Below, piece by piece: positions 1-11,905 of a DNA stretch of 64,000 bases. This DNA comes from Strobilurus pachycystidiatus. Taxonomy: Eukaryota > Basidiomycota > Agaricomycetes > Agaricales > Physalacriaceae. The notes under the pieces are model-generated. The model did no database searches and was not told the origin of the DNA. It saw only the letters and a list, made by a program, of their open reading frames with translations. Position 1 is the first letter of the stretch. Each line of letters starts with the position of its first letter. Both the position numbers and the translations under genes were made by a program. The stretch lies in the NCBI GenBank assembly GCA_019915135.1, contig JAHLMK010000007.1, forward strand, positions 2,542,001-2,606,000. The letters run 5' to 3'.

Positions 1-2
1 TC

Positions 3-949
3 TCATCATGGACTTCCTTAGCACATCGATAGTTCGTTCATTGGTGACTTTGTCAAGTTCGTGCGTGAGCAAACGAACAAGCCCAAGATGTTCGCGGTCG
101 GCGAGTTCTGGAAAGATTCCATTGAAGATCTTGAGAACTACCTCAATTCCCTTGGGACACAGGTGCATATAGCTTTCATTGTTAGATTGTCCCTTGACTC
201 ATGAGTTTATAGTTCAGTGTCTTTGACGCGCCACTGCACTACAACTTCAAAGAAGCTGGAGATCGCGGTGCTGAATACGACATGCGGGCCATCTGGGATG
301 AGACTGTCGTTCAAAAGCGACCAATCGATGCAGTGACCTTGGTAGACAATCATGAGTGGGTGAAATCCATTTCAGAGCTTGTCTTGTTACTGATATGCTT
401 TTAGCACCCAAGTTGGGCAGGCTCTGGAAAGCTGGGTTTCGCCCTCCTTCAAACCCCTTGCATATGCGCTTATCCTGCTCCGACCTGATGGATACCCTTG
501 CGTATTTTACGGAGATCTCTATGGGACGAAGGGCGACAATCCTCAGGAGCCCGTTAGCCAGCTCGGCGATCTCATTAGAGCGCGAAAATTCTATGCCTAT
601 GGAGAGGTCAGGGACTACTGGGACCACATGAACTGTGTAGGATGGGTGCGCATGGGAGACGATGCGAAGGACGGCTGTGCAGTGGTATTGTGTAACGGCA
701 CTGAAGAAGGCTCCAAGCGTATGGAGGTTGGGCAAGTGAGTACAGACCATATCATGATTGGTATCAAGTGCGGGACTGATCGGTCAACAGCACCGCGCCA
801 ACGAGAAGTGGACTGATCTACTTGGGTGGTATCAGGGCGAGGTTGTGATTGGTGAAGACGGGTGGGCTGACTTCAAATGCTCGCCTGGTAGTGTTAGCAT
901 TTGGGTGAAGGAGGGAGCCAAGGGAAGGGATGAGTTTGGCAAGCCTTAG
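3..949 (+). CDS. GH13_5-type alpha-amylase, 3' part (5' end outside window)
   Basis: C-terminal portion of a glycoside hydrolase family 13 alpha-amylase of the bacterial-like, probably intracellular GH13_5 group; it hydrolyses alpha-1,4-glucan. Exons read 3-162, 213-355, 405-735 and 791-949, with introns of 49-55 nt. Seen: FAVGEFW (conserved region III carrying the acid/base Glu), then TLVDNHDTQ (region IV with the transition-state Asp), whose Asp codon is split by the second intron, then YPCVFYGDLYG and a C-terminal beta domain ending EFGKP. The catalytic nucleophile region and N-terminus lie upstream of the window. The GEFW and VDNHD spacing fits GH13_5. No secretion signal can be judged because the start is missing. 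Confidence 0.9.
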
Positions 950-1612
950 ACATATCATTGACAGAGAGTAGAGACAGAGGACTTTGTTGTACAAGTAGAC
1001 TAATCTAACCAGCGATAGAGTTGCCGCGAAGCCGTTGCGCCACACGGAGCCGGGTGGGTGTAGGCCAGAATCGGAGTTCAATCGGAATATGAAACGCTCT
1101 TCATCCTCTGGCCACGTCTCTCAAAACTCTAATTTTTTTCAAAGTGCGGTGAACCTTAAACTTTATTTCACTCCCTCTGAACCACCATGCTAGTCAGCGA
1201 GTGCACCCTGTTAGGCCCAGGAGCCGTATCCTTGGTCGTCGTGCCCAGAATACATCGGTGTTTGTCTGGCCCATAGTTTGCTGAGTCAGTCAGGGTGTGC
1301 AACGGTGAGCTGGCTGTGGGGAACGGCGACGACGAAGTGAGTTGCTCAAAAGTGCACAATCCAGGCCGGCTTAGTCCTGCAAACACACTTCGTCGAGGAC
1401 ACTTTGCCCGAACAGCTGGCGCGATTCGAGCTGCTGGCGATTCTGTGATTTTGAAAGCAGGTACGACGGGCCACCTTGGGGCGCGATTGATTGATGCTCA
1501 CGATGAATGATCAAGTTCATACCAAGACTCAGAACCAGCGAAGGAGCCATCTACAGTATTCCTTGGTCCACCACTTATCGCACTACCTTGCTTCGCTATC
1601 CTCGGACGCTCC
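950..1612. other. Intergenic, presumed promoter/5'UTR of the WOPR gene
   Basis: About 660 bp between the amylase stop and the WOPR start. The only open frames are short, overlap on both strands and resemble no family. It probably holds the amylase terminator and WOPR promoter. I see no repeat. Confidence 0.5.
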
Positions 1613-2800
1613 ATGTCACATCCCGACCCGCCATGGTCCGGCTGGATATCGACCACCGGAGACGCGCTTCTCATACTCGAAGCTGCGCGACGGGGTCTCA
1701 TTCCGCGCGTCACCCGCCGCCTCGTCGACGCCGAGCGCAAAATGATCTGCAGTGGAAGCGTGTTCGTCTTTGATGAGGAGGAGAGCGGGATCAAACGCTG
1801 GACAGACGGGTACTTCTGGTCTCCCAGCCGGATACTCGGCAACTTTCTGCTCTATCGCGAGACTGGTGGGCGTGGGGGAAGGAAGAGGAAGGATAAGGAC
1901 AAGGAGCCGTCGCCTGTCGAGGAGGAATTCGTGGACCTTCCGCAGGACTTGGAACCGAAGCCAGCGCGCTCTCTTGTCGGATCGCTCTCTGCACACACAC
2001 AGATCTCTTCCCGCGATTCCTCAGCACAGGGTCCCCCGTTCCACTTCAAGGCGGATGGCTTAATGAAAAAGACATTCTCGTTGACCATCAATGGTGTTCC
2101 TCAGCATCTGATATCGTACTACAAGCCTTCTGACGTGACAAATGGACGTCTCCGCTCTCCGTCCACGCTACCCGAACTCGCTTCTCTGGACATCAGTCCC
2201 GAATATCTCGACAAAACTCACTTCCGTGTTCCACCAAAGGTCGAAGTGGGTGCGGACGGTGTACCGCGTTACCGTGGAGACGCTGATGAGGAAGAGATCA
2301 TCAACAAAGGCGGTCCAGTAAACACAGGCGGTGTCAAAGCGGTTGCTAGGGATCGCCGTGGTTCCGCGTTGTTGAGCGAGCCTGTACAAGTCAACTCGAA
2401 ACGCCCGCCACCAGATACTGAGCCGGATACACCACCCGAAAAGAGACGGAGAAAGGAAGAGTCGCCAGTGGAGCAGGCAACGTCGACGCCGACGCCGCCT
2501 CTCGGCCCGATGCTGATTCCCGTGCATCCCTTTTCCCCGCCCCCGCAGGGTACTCCCGTGGTTTCTCCTCAAATGCATCCTCAATATGCGCCCCCTCCAT
2601 ATTACCCCTACCCTGCGATGACATATCCACATCCTGGGGCGCATATGGCACCTCCGCCACACATGAATCAGGCAATGCACGCCCACGCGTATCCGCCCTA
2701 TTATCCTGTCTATGCTTGGCCTCAGCATCTCCCGCCCCAGTCCCACCAGCAGCCTCCCCAACAGCAGGCGGAATCGAGCCCGGGCGTGGCTCCTCAATGA
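1613..2800 (+). CDS. WOPR-domain (Gti1/Pac2/Wor1 family) transcription regulator
   Basis: Intronless 395-residue protein of the fungal WOPR family (Wor1, Ryp1, Gti1/Pac2), DNA-binding regulators of morphological switching and development. Residues about 9-83 match the first WOPR half (LILEAARRGLIPRVTRRL, then RWTDGYFWSPSRILGNFLLYRE). A basic/acidic linker follows, and residues about 143-210 match the second half (LMKKTFSLTINGVPQHLISYY). The C-terminal third is rich in Pro, His, Tyr and Gln, as in transactivation tails of the family, and a basic KRRRK stretch may be a nuclear signal. The start gives MSHPDPPW, directly upstream of the domain as usual. Which paralogue (Gti1-like or Pac2-like) cannot be decided here. 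Confidence 0.93.
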   Translation: MSHPDPPWSGWISTTGDALLILEAARRGLIPRVTRRLVDAERKMICSGSVFVFDEEESGIKRWTDGYFWSPSRILGNFLLYRETGGRGGRKRKDKDKEPSPVEEEFVDLPQDLEPKPARSLVGSLSAHTQISSRDSSAQGPPFHFKADGLMKKTFSLTINGVPQHLISYYKPSDVTNGRLRSPSTLPELASLDISPEYLDKTHFRVPPKVEVGADGVPRYRGDADEEEIINKGGPVNTGGVKAVARDRRGSALLSEPVQVNSKRPPPDTEPDTPPEKRRRKEESPVEQATSTPTPPLGPMLIPVHPFSPPPQGTPVVSPQMHPQYAPPPYYPYPAMTYPHPGAHMAPPPHMNQAMHAHAYPPYYPVYAWPQHLPPQSHQQPPQQQAESSPGVAPQ

Positions 2801-4090
2801 GTTGTTCTCCTCTCCACGTCCATGTTCTATGTATCTCATACTTTCTTGTCTGTGTTCGTTTGTATTCTTCGGGGTCTCTTGATGTTGTTCTGATATATTC
2901 ACTGTACTTATATTCCAGGCTCTCAATCGCGCAATGGTTCTACACACATACCTCTATCGCGGAATTGTAATTAGTATACATAATTCGTAGTTTGACATAT
3001 TGGCCGCCTATCTTCACGTACAGACGAGAGGTGCGCCTTGATTATTTGAAATGTTGTCGTGGTCTCAGGGATATGGGCAATAATGCGGCCAGATAAACCG
3101 CTCTTTGGTGTCAACGTCATGATATTCGTGCATGACTATGCATCACTACCAAGGCGACTCTCGTACATGAAGATCGCCCTCAATGGCGGGAGGTGCTCCT
3201 TGACTTCAGAAAGCAGTTCCCCTACAGCTCAGACGGGACCCTCGCAAACATCGGTAGATCACCCCAAGACCTTCAATCTAGTAGTGACGTCTTTTTTGCG
3301 CGCCTCTCAATCTTGGTACAACTGACGAAGATCCACTGGGTTCACACCCAACATCCTTCGAGGTCGCGGTGGATCCGATCATACTCGTCGGGAAGTTGGA
3401 CATTGTGTCGCTGGAAGTTATCTCACCTGCGCAAGTTCAAAGTCAAATGCAGCGAGAGAAGCATAACCAACACTGACCATTTGTCAAACCCTTGAGGTGG
3501 GTCGCGCTTGTATCTGCGCTTATAGTTCGACGACAGCTGCCCGAAGTGTCTTGTATATCAATCATACCAATTCCTCTTCGCTCTAGGCGAGTAGAAGTAT
3601 TCGCGATTCTGGGCCAGCCATTGAACCGGCTTGCACCTCAGAATTATCGCGGACGTTTTGTCTTGACCAAGCCGGTACGAGAAGGAGGGCAGTGATGATC
3701 CCTGGTGGCGTACAACGTCCCATTCTCGTGGACGGAGGAAGAAAGAGCCGGAGCAGTACCAGGGAAGAACATTACGATTTATGTGGCTGTCTGAAAAGAA
3801 TGGTGAGTGGCGCTGCCGCGCTAAGCACAAGGAGGCCGCTACCGCGTTAGGCATGTGAGTGATCGCGCAACGGACGCGAAGGACTTTGAGATCGCATCAA
3901 AGGCAGACGGAGTGAAGATGGCGACCATCTTTCAGTCGGCCTCGGCCATAACAGGCGGAATCAACGCTGGTAACCGTGGTCGTCTGCACTGCAAGTCGGA
4001 TAGTCGTTCAAAAAGATAGAATGCCCTCCCAGCACTTCATCCACCTTTTGGTGCTGCAGCGCGGTAACCAGAAATCCTCATCGCTGGGCG
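2801..4090. other. Intergenic with short unrecognised open frames
   Basis: About 1.3 kb. Several adjoining open stretches on the + strand (around 3193-3495 and 3492-3695) keep ordinary composition but are in different frames and interrupted. They could be an eroded gene or chance. I recognise no domain and could not join them with convincing splice sites. Confidence 0.4.
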
Positions 4091-4685
4091 ATGGCTATCA
4101 TTCGTTCATCCAGTCTCTTGCTTCTCGCACTGTCGCTGCCTGTGGCGCGCGCACAAAAAGAGTGTCAGACTGACGACGCCAGCAAGTGTGATAATCGCCT
4201 CACACTAGCCATCGGAATCGCTATCGGAATAGCCTCGTGTAAGTTTTTCTTCGCCGAGACAGCAATCCTCGATAATGATATTGACTTCAGTGGTGGTCAT
4301 CCTACTTGTTGTGTCTGCAATATATGCCATCAGGCGACGATGGACTGCAGAGACAAGGAACATGCCCTTCGAGATAGAGCCTAGCCAGATGGATGGTCCG
4401 CCGTTATCAGTACCAGCGTTGCCCACGCCAAAGCTGCCCGCCACAACGTACAATCCAGTGTATGACCCGGCAGTACCAGGAAAGACTGAGCGGATCCGTG
4501 CAAACTTGAAGGGCGGCAACAAGGCAAAGTCGCCAGTTGGTCAGTTTCCATCCAAGACTCCGAAGTATCCATTCCCAGGCTATTCGTCCAAGGTAGTCGT
4601 CGTTGATACTAAGATGATGTGGGAGTCGGAATCTGAATCATACCCAAAGCACCCGACACTTATGACACCGGAAGGAAACTTCTGA
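4091..4685 (+). CDS. Small single-pass membrane protein, unknown function
   Basis: Two exons (4091-4238 and 4291-4685, intron 52 nt, phase 1) give 180 residues. Seen: an N-terminal signal peptide (MAIIRSSSLLLLALSLPVARA), a short Cys-containing lumenal stretch (CQTDDASKC), a transmembrane helix that spans the splice junction (LTLAIGIAIGIAS then LVVILLVVSAIYAI), a basic stop-transfer RRRW, and a Pro/Lys-rich cytosolic tail of about 115 residues. This is a type I topology with a tiny ectodomain, similar in plan to many basidiomycete hypothetical membrane proteins. I recognise no family. The phase-correct splice that restores one continuous transmembrane helix supports a real gene. Confidence 0.65.
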
Positions 4686-5206
4686 TGTGTACGAAGTAAC
4701 GAATAGAATTTCGGACAATATAGAACAGATATCTGTAGATTCATGACAGTACAACGATATAGTACCGAGCAATAGCTAGGAGGAACACGATGTCCTCGAC
4801 TGCAGCTTTGACCTTGAGGCTTGAGGGGCCCAAAAAGGCAATGGTCCGTGCACTCGATCAGAGTATAAATACGGCGCTCGAACACATGAACAGCTCATAC
4901 TTACCTTGATGGCACAAGTCCCTTCATGTCCCGGATCTGTGGGCCATGGAGACCCTCCATAGCACGGCGACCTTGTCCATACAGAGGGTGTCTGCGGTTT
5001 GTATAGGCTTCGGCTTATGCACCGTCTCAATATTTTCCTGTCCCACTTTGGCCACTCTGGCTGGGTGGGCCACTTTTTTTTTTGGTCCAAGCGTGGCGCT
5101 AACCCTAACCCTAAACTTGACACCAAAATGCAACGGTGGCCCTGCGTATGCGCATCAGTACAAGCCGAACAATCTCGTGTGCGCTCTGGGTCCACAATGT
5201 CCGACC

Positions 5207-5871
5207 GCTGACTTTGCTGCATAAATATGCAGGTACATATGCAGGTACTATTTCTGAGTCGGTTAGAACTCCGCCATACCATCAACAGTGCGAACTCGCC
5301 AAGCCCTCGAAGCGTCATCGGATAGCGCCCTGCGCCCTATTCTGTCAATGAGAGAATCCCGCCGTCTTAGGCCGTCTTGCGCAGTGTGCGTGTGTGGCGT
5401 CTTTGTGCAAAGCAAGGCAGTAAGATATCTTTGACAAATTGTGACCATTCTCCGTAGACCAGTAGTATTGTGTATGTACTACGCGGAGAGCTCAAGTAGA
5501 CACACCCAGCTTGAGCTTGTCTGACATGGTTTCTGAGCCTCAAATGCCGCTTGAAGAACACGATATGTAGGTACGGTACTCGCTAAAAATTCCAGAGTTT
5601 GAGGCTGTCTAACAGGCAAAAGCCTGCTGAGTTATTATCATGCCGGTCAAAAGATCTATTCAACTACTTACAACGATGCAGACGGTACATTGTATACTAC
5701 ATGGTGGTTAAGATTGGTAAGGTAGCGGGAAGGGCGGGAGGTCTGGGCGCGGCGGCCAGCACTCTCGGGAGCACGGCGGCAATCAGAGATGAGTTCGAAG
5801 TCCGACAATTTGCATATGTGCCTGCATATGTTCCTGCATATGTGCCTGCATATATATGCAGCAAAGCCAGC
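5207..5871. repeat. Inverted-repeat-bounded segment, MITE-like
   Basis: 42-bp arms at 5207-5248 and 5830-5871 are inverted copies with about 38/42 matches. Their shared core reads TTTGCTGCATA..ATGCAGG. They enclose about 580 bp without a credible gene. I could not define a target-site duplication outside the arms, so the true ends are uncertain. Confidence 0.4.
5811..5858 (+). repeat. 12-bp tandem repeat, four units
   Basis: Four consecutive 12-bp units, TGCATATGTGCC with small variations (second unit has TTCC, fourth ends ATATATG). It lies inside and next to the right arm of the 5207-5871 inverted repeat, and a shorter version occurs in the left arm. Confidence 0.75.
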
Positions 5872-6053
5872 ACTCAGACGTTCACTCTGGGTCAATGCTG
5901 TCCGCATCTGCTTGCGTCGGCGTACTCATCTCTAATTATAATTGGCTCAAAATTTCAATGTAGAAGGCCCAGTTGTTGACAGACAGTGAAAGGAAACGAT
6001 TGGAACAAGTTAGGTGACATGTGTGCATAGTACATAATTTGGCCAATGAGTGT

Positions 6054-8470
6054 TCAATATCCGCGTCGCAGACGCTCATTCTCATCTCGAAGTCGCTTAT
6101 TCTCCTCCCTCAAATCCTTCAAGTCCCCGACGTACTGCTCCATCACTTCTCCCAACTCTTTCCGCCACCCTCTTCTCATGCTCATCATCTCCAGATGCAG
6201 CCCCGTCAGCTGAGTCTTCGTTTCCTTCTGATACTCAAACATCACATCATCGACAATCCCCCGCAAGAATTCTTGCGCAGTGCCAGTTCCAGGCGAGTTG
6301 GGATTTCTCAACGGCGACGGTCCCCAAGACGTCGGTCTCAAGGGCGTCGAACGTCGAGGAGAGACCTGTATCTCCATGCTCGTCTCCTTTATATCCTCCT
6401 TGTTGTCCAGGAACCCGACACTGCGACCTTTGCCCTTCTTTGCCTCTGCGTCCCCTGCCTGAATCCACCTCTCAACGTCCGGAGTATCCAGTCCCAAGAT
6501 AGCCATGCCTTTCTTCTGGGGCAATGGTGTCATGGGATCCGCAACGTCTGGGAGATCAGGAGAAGGTGTCCTGTGTCCGGCCCGACTGCTGGGTGGCGAA
6601 GGCAACTTGGAGGGAACTGTGAGCATGGGAGGTAATGGAGATACACTTCTAGATGCAGAGGAAGTGACGGATGACTTGGCAGGACGTGAGGTTGCCTTCG
6701 TATCTGACCTAGTCCGCGATGCGGAAGACCCAGCCCTGGGAGGAGGAGAGCGGGCAGGAACCGCTTCTGCTTTAGTCGCTCGAGAGCTTGTGGATACGGT
6801 ACGCGTTCGACGTGGCGGCTCAGCCGCCTTGGGCAAGGATGCTGATCGTGAAACACCGGAGGAAGTGGTTCGTCGACTGCGTGGCGCTGTGGATGCTGCC
6901 GAAATGCTTTCGACGGACTTGCCGCCAGGTGAGGTGGGAGGTGTAGTTTTGGTAACGGGCGCCTTCCGTAAGGCCGACACTGTGCGTGTTCTGGGCGGAA
7001 TAGGCTTCGACCTGGGTGATTTCATGTTATCGGATGTGCTCGCCACCGAAAGGTTCTCTCTCATTGCTTTCATAGCTGGCAGGCCTGAGGGAGATCTGAG
7101 AGATGCACCAACAGTACCGGCTTTGAGGTTGGAAGGTGCCCTTTTAGGTGTAGCACGGATAGGATTCAACACGTCCATCTTCACTAGCAAAGGCGACGAT
7201 GAGTCAGGGCTGGGTCAGAAGCAAGCGGGACTAACGCGATATTTCACTGTCGCTAGTTCTATTTCCAAATGGTTCTTTGACGGGCGAAAATAGCTTCTTC
7301 GATACAGTTGACGGCCTATTTGGCGTTGACATCAGAGAGGTTTTTCGCGCTGAGTTTATCCTTGCTGTATTCGCAGGGGAGTTAACGGGCTTCTCTTTGT
7401 CGGACACAGCTTTTGCGGTTGAGCCTGGGACTGCTTTCGATTCGGTTGGGACTTTGAGCTTGGCCTATAACTTTGTCAATGGCATGGTACATGAGCATAT
7501 CTGTTGTTCGCACCTGGACACTCATGCACTCCACCCTTTCCCCACTCTCGCTCACGACAATGCATTTGGGCGGTTTATCCAAGCTGCGAAGATCGATAAT
7601 GAGAAGTTTGCCCGTCTCTGTTCCTACATAGATCGATGCGCCTTCCGGGGAGAATGACAGCGAAGTCAATGGTGCTTTAAGATTGAGAGTCCGGAAGAGG
7701 CTATCGAGGCGGCCGGTATCAGCAATGGTAAGCGAAATGAACCACGGAACGCACCCTTTCTCTTTCTCCAAATCAATGAGACCGACATGTCCCGTGGAAG
7801 TGGCCACAGCGACGAGAGTCTTGCTGAAGGGACTGCATGCAACGGCGATGATATCCCCCGACGAGCCAGAACCCACTGGGATAGTCTTGAGGGGAGCGGA
7901 CGGGCGGGTGGTGTCAAATACAACTAGCTGTTTTCCAATTGCGATGAGGAGCTGGGTGCGAGAGTGGCGATGGAATGCAGCAGTGGTGATGTTCTGACCA
8001 GAGAGCGGCAGACTGCGAAGAACGGTATGCGAGCCATGAACGAGGTTGTAGACATGCACTGCGCTGGAAGAGGTGGAGGCAAGGAGGGAAAGGTCGTTGC
8101 ATAGGGAGAGGGAGGTGACGGCCGACTTGTGTGATGTGAATGTTTGTGTGATCTCCGTGGGCGTGTCGGATCCGCACTGTAGAACATGTATTTTGTGACT
8201 GTCGCTGAAGATGACGGTGCCCTTGTCCTTTGCCACAATATGCAATGGACTGCCTTCCACGGCGTACACGTCCTCCAATGCGCCTGTTGTCGGATCGTGC
8301 TTCCGGATGTTCTGCGCTGACAAGAGGTATAATGCCCTGTTGTCGACTGACCATGCGCTCGACACGGTGGGCTCGATGCCGGTCAAAGTAGGAGGAAAAG
8401 ATTCCGGAGCCCGTTTCAAAGTGGTAGAATCTAGCACAGCGAGCGCAGTCGTCACTGCGACGGAGAGCAT
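6054..8470 (-). CDS. NEDD1-like WD40 protein (gamma-tubulin ring complex recruitment)
   Basis: Three exons on the minus strand (8470-7514, 7464-7236, 7183-6054; introns 49 and 52 nt) encode about 771 residues. The N-terminal ~320 residues form WD40-type beta-propeller repeats (for example SHKSAVTSLSLCNDLSLLAST, and SPEGASIYVGTETGKLLIIDL). The middle is a long Ser/Thr/Pro/Arg-rich disordered region. The last ~75 residues are a helical/coiled-coil segment, with FLRGIVDDVMFEYQKET and LREENKRLRDENERL. WD40 plus this C-terminal helix is the layout of NEDD1/GCP-WD, which docks the gamma-tubulin ring complex at spindle poles. Head-to-head with FAN1 across 186 bp. The family call rests mostly on architecture. 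Confidence 0.78.
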
Positions 8471-8656
8471 GTTGAGGTAGGTTGAGGTTTGAGTTGACGG
8501 TCAGGGTCGATTGCGACTGATCATAAAGTCACATGATCGTTTGTCAGAATTATTATTTGACTTATTTAAGTTATTATCATAATTCGAATTTCACACGGTT
8601 GTGCGCGGATTTGGCGCGGATCACGTTTTAGGATCTATCAGAGTCAAACCGCGACG
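8471..8656. promoter_or_regulatory. Shared divergent promoter of NEDD1-like and FAN1 genes
   Basis: Only 186 bp separate the two start codons, so both promoters must lie here or overlap the 5' ends. The middle is AT-rich (around 8540-8590), flanked by GC-rich sequence. No specific factor site is claimed. Confidence 0.6.
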
Positions 8657-11600
8657 ATGCCGAGGGAGCTGGGCAATGTCGATGCGGTCCTCCAGCTTAT
8701 CTTTGCGGGTGGACCATCGCAGGAGCCAGAGGAGCTTGACCAGCTAGAGAGCCAGATTGAGGAGATCGACAGCACTCAGCGGGAGGAACGCCTACAGGGC
8801 CCGAACAAAAGGCCTTCGATATATGTCAAAGTCTTCGAAGGCGCGTCTCTTATTTGCTGCGGCCGGAAACTGAACTGAACTTTGAGACAGACATGTTCAA
8901 CGAAGTTGAAGGTTTCGAGCGTTATCTGTTCGACGATAGCGAATGGCTTTTGATGGACCACGTCTCCCGCCTCGACTGTGAGCCCTGTCATTGCGGGGTT
9001 TGGCCAAGATTTCATGTTATGTCTAGATCAGTCTCGCTATCTTCTTGTGCGCCTGCTATGTCGCAATCGCGGACGCTGGCTGCGCTACAAGCACCTCGAG
9101 AAATATGTTTCCGAAATTGGCCAAGAGGGCATACGCGCCTCCATGATCAACCTCTCCAAGAAGATCGAACCACCTACTCAAGTAATCGACCTAACGGGCG
9201 ATAGCGACGAGGACGGACCTATCGCTGGGCCGTCCAGGCTACCCACACCTCCACCGCCGCCGAATCCCCTCGCTGGCCTCGAGTCCCTCTGTGCCGACGA
9301 AGCAAGCATGCCCTTGGACCTCATACTCGACACGCTCGACCTTCAAGATCTCAAAGCATTGGCCAAAGACTTGAAGATACCCACAGGGACCAGTGTGCGT
9401 ACTGTAGCCAAGGTTGGGATGTACCTCTCATCTCTTCTACAGAAGAAACGTGAGATCAAAGCGGCTCTCTTGAAGCATGCGCGTAGCCAAACCATACTTC
9501 CACTCGAACCCTCTCCGATGAAGAAGAAGGGCAAGAAAAGAATGGACGATAAGTTGACGCAGACAACCCTCTCATTCGCAGTCAAGTCGCGTCGACCAGC
9601 CGCAGAGTCTCAAGAGCATCGTCTTAGGGTGTTAGCTTCCAAACGGCTAGGTGTGTGCTGCCTCTCGCTTAAACCGGAAACTCTGTTCATTGGCCTAAGG
9701 CAAATGCATCAGCGTAAATTCTGAGCTCTTTCTTCTTGTTCGACGGATGTGTATAATATACTATCGTTGGTGTGTACCTTTATCTTTGCATACTCTACAA
9801 TTCCTGACGTTCCCAGCATCCACCTGCCTCGCGATATCTTGAGGCCATCTCTACTCAGCGAGTTCAAGAAGAGGACATATCCCAGCTACAATCACAAACG
9901 ATCAACAATCTACACTACTCGGGAGTCTCTCCTCGAGTTCGAAGAGGCTCTTGAGCTCGAGGATCAGGTTCAGGAGATATCGGATGCCAACGACGATACG
10001 CTCAGTTCTGTCGTAGTCAAGCACGAGGAGAAGACACCTAGTCTAGCAGCCCGGACACCTGCTAGGGCACTCAGCCAGCATGGACAACCGGATGGGCAGG
10101 ACGATCTAGAAGTTGACGACATCCCAGAGCTTCCCTCCACCCTAGAGCTCAAGAGTCTCCAAGTGAAGCGCATGCTCGAGGAGACTATTCTACCTCGCTG
10201 GCGGAAGTGCGTTCAAGCTAGAGAGAATGCAAAGGACGACGAAAGCCTCAGACCTGAATTGGATCGATTCGAGCCAGGTACGTTAATCTCGCTTTCGCCT
10301 GCTGTGGGACTGATAAATCTTTCTAGGATCCATCTATACGCGTTTGGTGCAGAAGGGCACTGAGGCGCTGGGACATTTGAAAGAGTATGCGGCGGAAGTC
10401 AAGCTCTTGAATGAGTTATTGGCCCAGCGTTTCTGGCGCCGCGGCAAGCGCGGGGAATGGTATGATAGACGAGCTCTCGTGACGATTAACTATCTCTCAA
10501 AGACCGAGGGCAAAAAGCGCAAGAACAACAAAGTTCTGCGCGAAGCCATGGAGGGCTTGAAAGAGGCACTTAGCGATGACGATACACATATTGGTGTGTT
10601 GGAAAACTTCCAGTGTGCCCTATATACTGACGGTCCTCCAAGTCTGCCGACCTGGCCTGCTTCGACGTCTTCAGAAACTTGAGAAAACTCTCAAGGTGCC
10701 TGAGGATGAGCGTGTCCAGTGCGAGGGGGAGCTGAGAGAGCCAACCGTCAAAGAGGTTCGGGCAGCCCGGGTGAAGTCGGACCCTTTCAAGCCCAACCAG
10801 CTCGAGCAAATGACGAAGGGAAAGGAAAACAAACCATTACGCGATCTGGCCGGTAACGGCGGTCGAAAGTGGGGCGCTAAGTCTGTTTGGTACGGTGATC
10901 GAAATGAGGAGGTTAATGTCGAGACCCGTGCCCTGCAGGACTACGAGAAGGTGGGATATCGTGGGTAAGACCTTTTCCAGTTCATTTCGACGAGTATGAA
11001 TTGATCATGTCCATAGGATGCATGCTGAGACTAGGATCGTCACCACGATATTTGGTCTGCTCTTCTGGGATATCATCTTTGCCGATGTACCCGGTGCATT
11101 TGAGACAAAGTTCCAAGTTGCGCCTCTGGATATCGCTGAAGACTCGTTCTATTTCGCAAGAAAGGAGCTCATCGACAAGCGGCTGAAGGAGATTCGCTGT
11201 GGTCGGGCTGTGGACATTCTCGACCGACATGACAGAACCTATCGATCGACCAACACCTGGTGTGTTGGCGTCAGATGGGACTTGTGCTCGAAAGAGGACT
11301 TACGGGAAATTGTCGAGGTAGGTCATTAGGACATTGTGACGAAGTGCCAGCTTCTCATGCCCGTGTAGTGCTTCAACGGGTCGTCGTTGGCTACAATCTG
11401 TCAACTCTTCTGCGAAGACTACTCCGGTCGAAGTAGTGGCGCCCCAGATCTCATCGTCTGGAACTACGAGGAACGAGACTGTAAATTCGTCGAAGTCAAG
11501 GGACCCGGCGACCGGCCTATGGAGAATCAGAAGGTACGACTTGAAGCCATAGATCCACCGAATGGTCGCTGATGCCAATCCTAGTTGTGGTTTGATGCGC

Positions 11601-11905
11601 TAAGTCGTGCAAATGTTGGCGTTGAGCTTTGTCATGTCATTGATATAAACGCGAAAATGAAAAGGCACAACGACAAGCTGAAGCGCAAAGCTCAACATGT
11701 GGAGGAGATTGAGGTCCTTTCGGGTCCCGAAGATGCAGGGGACGCGAGCATGGATGAACGGGAGCCTCGGACACCAGCCAAAAGGAAATTTGGCCTGGAC
11801 GAGGAGCCACATTTGGTTCTATCACAGGAGTGGTCAGCTTCGTCGCCTGCAGCGGTGGTGATACGTTCGCCACCGCAGCCGAAAAGGATCAAAGTGGGAG
11901 CCTAA
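8657..11905 (+). CDS. FAN1: FAN1-like structure-specific nuclease (VRR-NUC), with an apparent N-terminal frameshift
   Basis: Homologue of Fanconi-associated nuclease 1, a 5' flap endo/exonuclease for interstrand crosslink repair. Introns: 8978-9026, 9651-9699, 9770-9816, 10278-10326, 10594-10642, 10965-11016, 11318-11368, 11534-11584. Seen in order: SIYVKVFE near the N-terminus; RYLLVRLLCRNRGRWLRY (SAP-adjacent domain); a Pro-rich acidic linker; FKKRTYPSYNHKR; a TPR-like helical part (YTRLVQKGTEALGHLKEY, EWYDRRALV); and a C-terminal VRR-NUC domain with GMHAE, FGLLFWDIIF, GAPDLIVW and FVEVKGPGDR, the PD-(D/E)XK core. A Lys-rich tail carries a nuclear-signal-like RKRKAQ. Between about 8835 and 8855 the frame changes with no room for an intron (see findings); all other junctions keep phase. 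Confidence 0.92.

Noticed and set aside
2168..2947. 259-codon Arg-rich frame on the minus strand
   Set aside because: It lies opposite the Pro/His-rich tail of the WOPR gene and has the composition expected of a shadow frame.
5098..5117. Telomere-like CTAACCCTAACCCTAA
   Set aside because: Only two and a half units, internal, next to ordinary genes. Too short to argue for a chromosome end or healed break.
6505..7293. 263-codon open frame on the + strand
   Set aside because: It is antisense to the NEDD1-like low-complexity region, whose biased codons leave the opposite strand open. No family resemblance or splice support.
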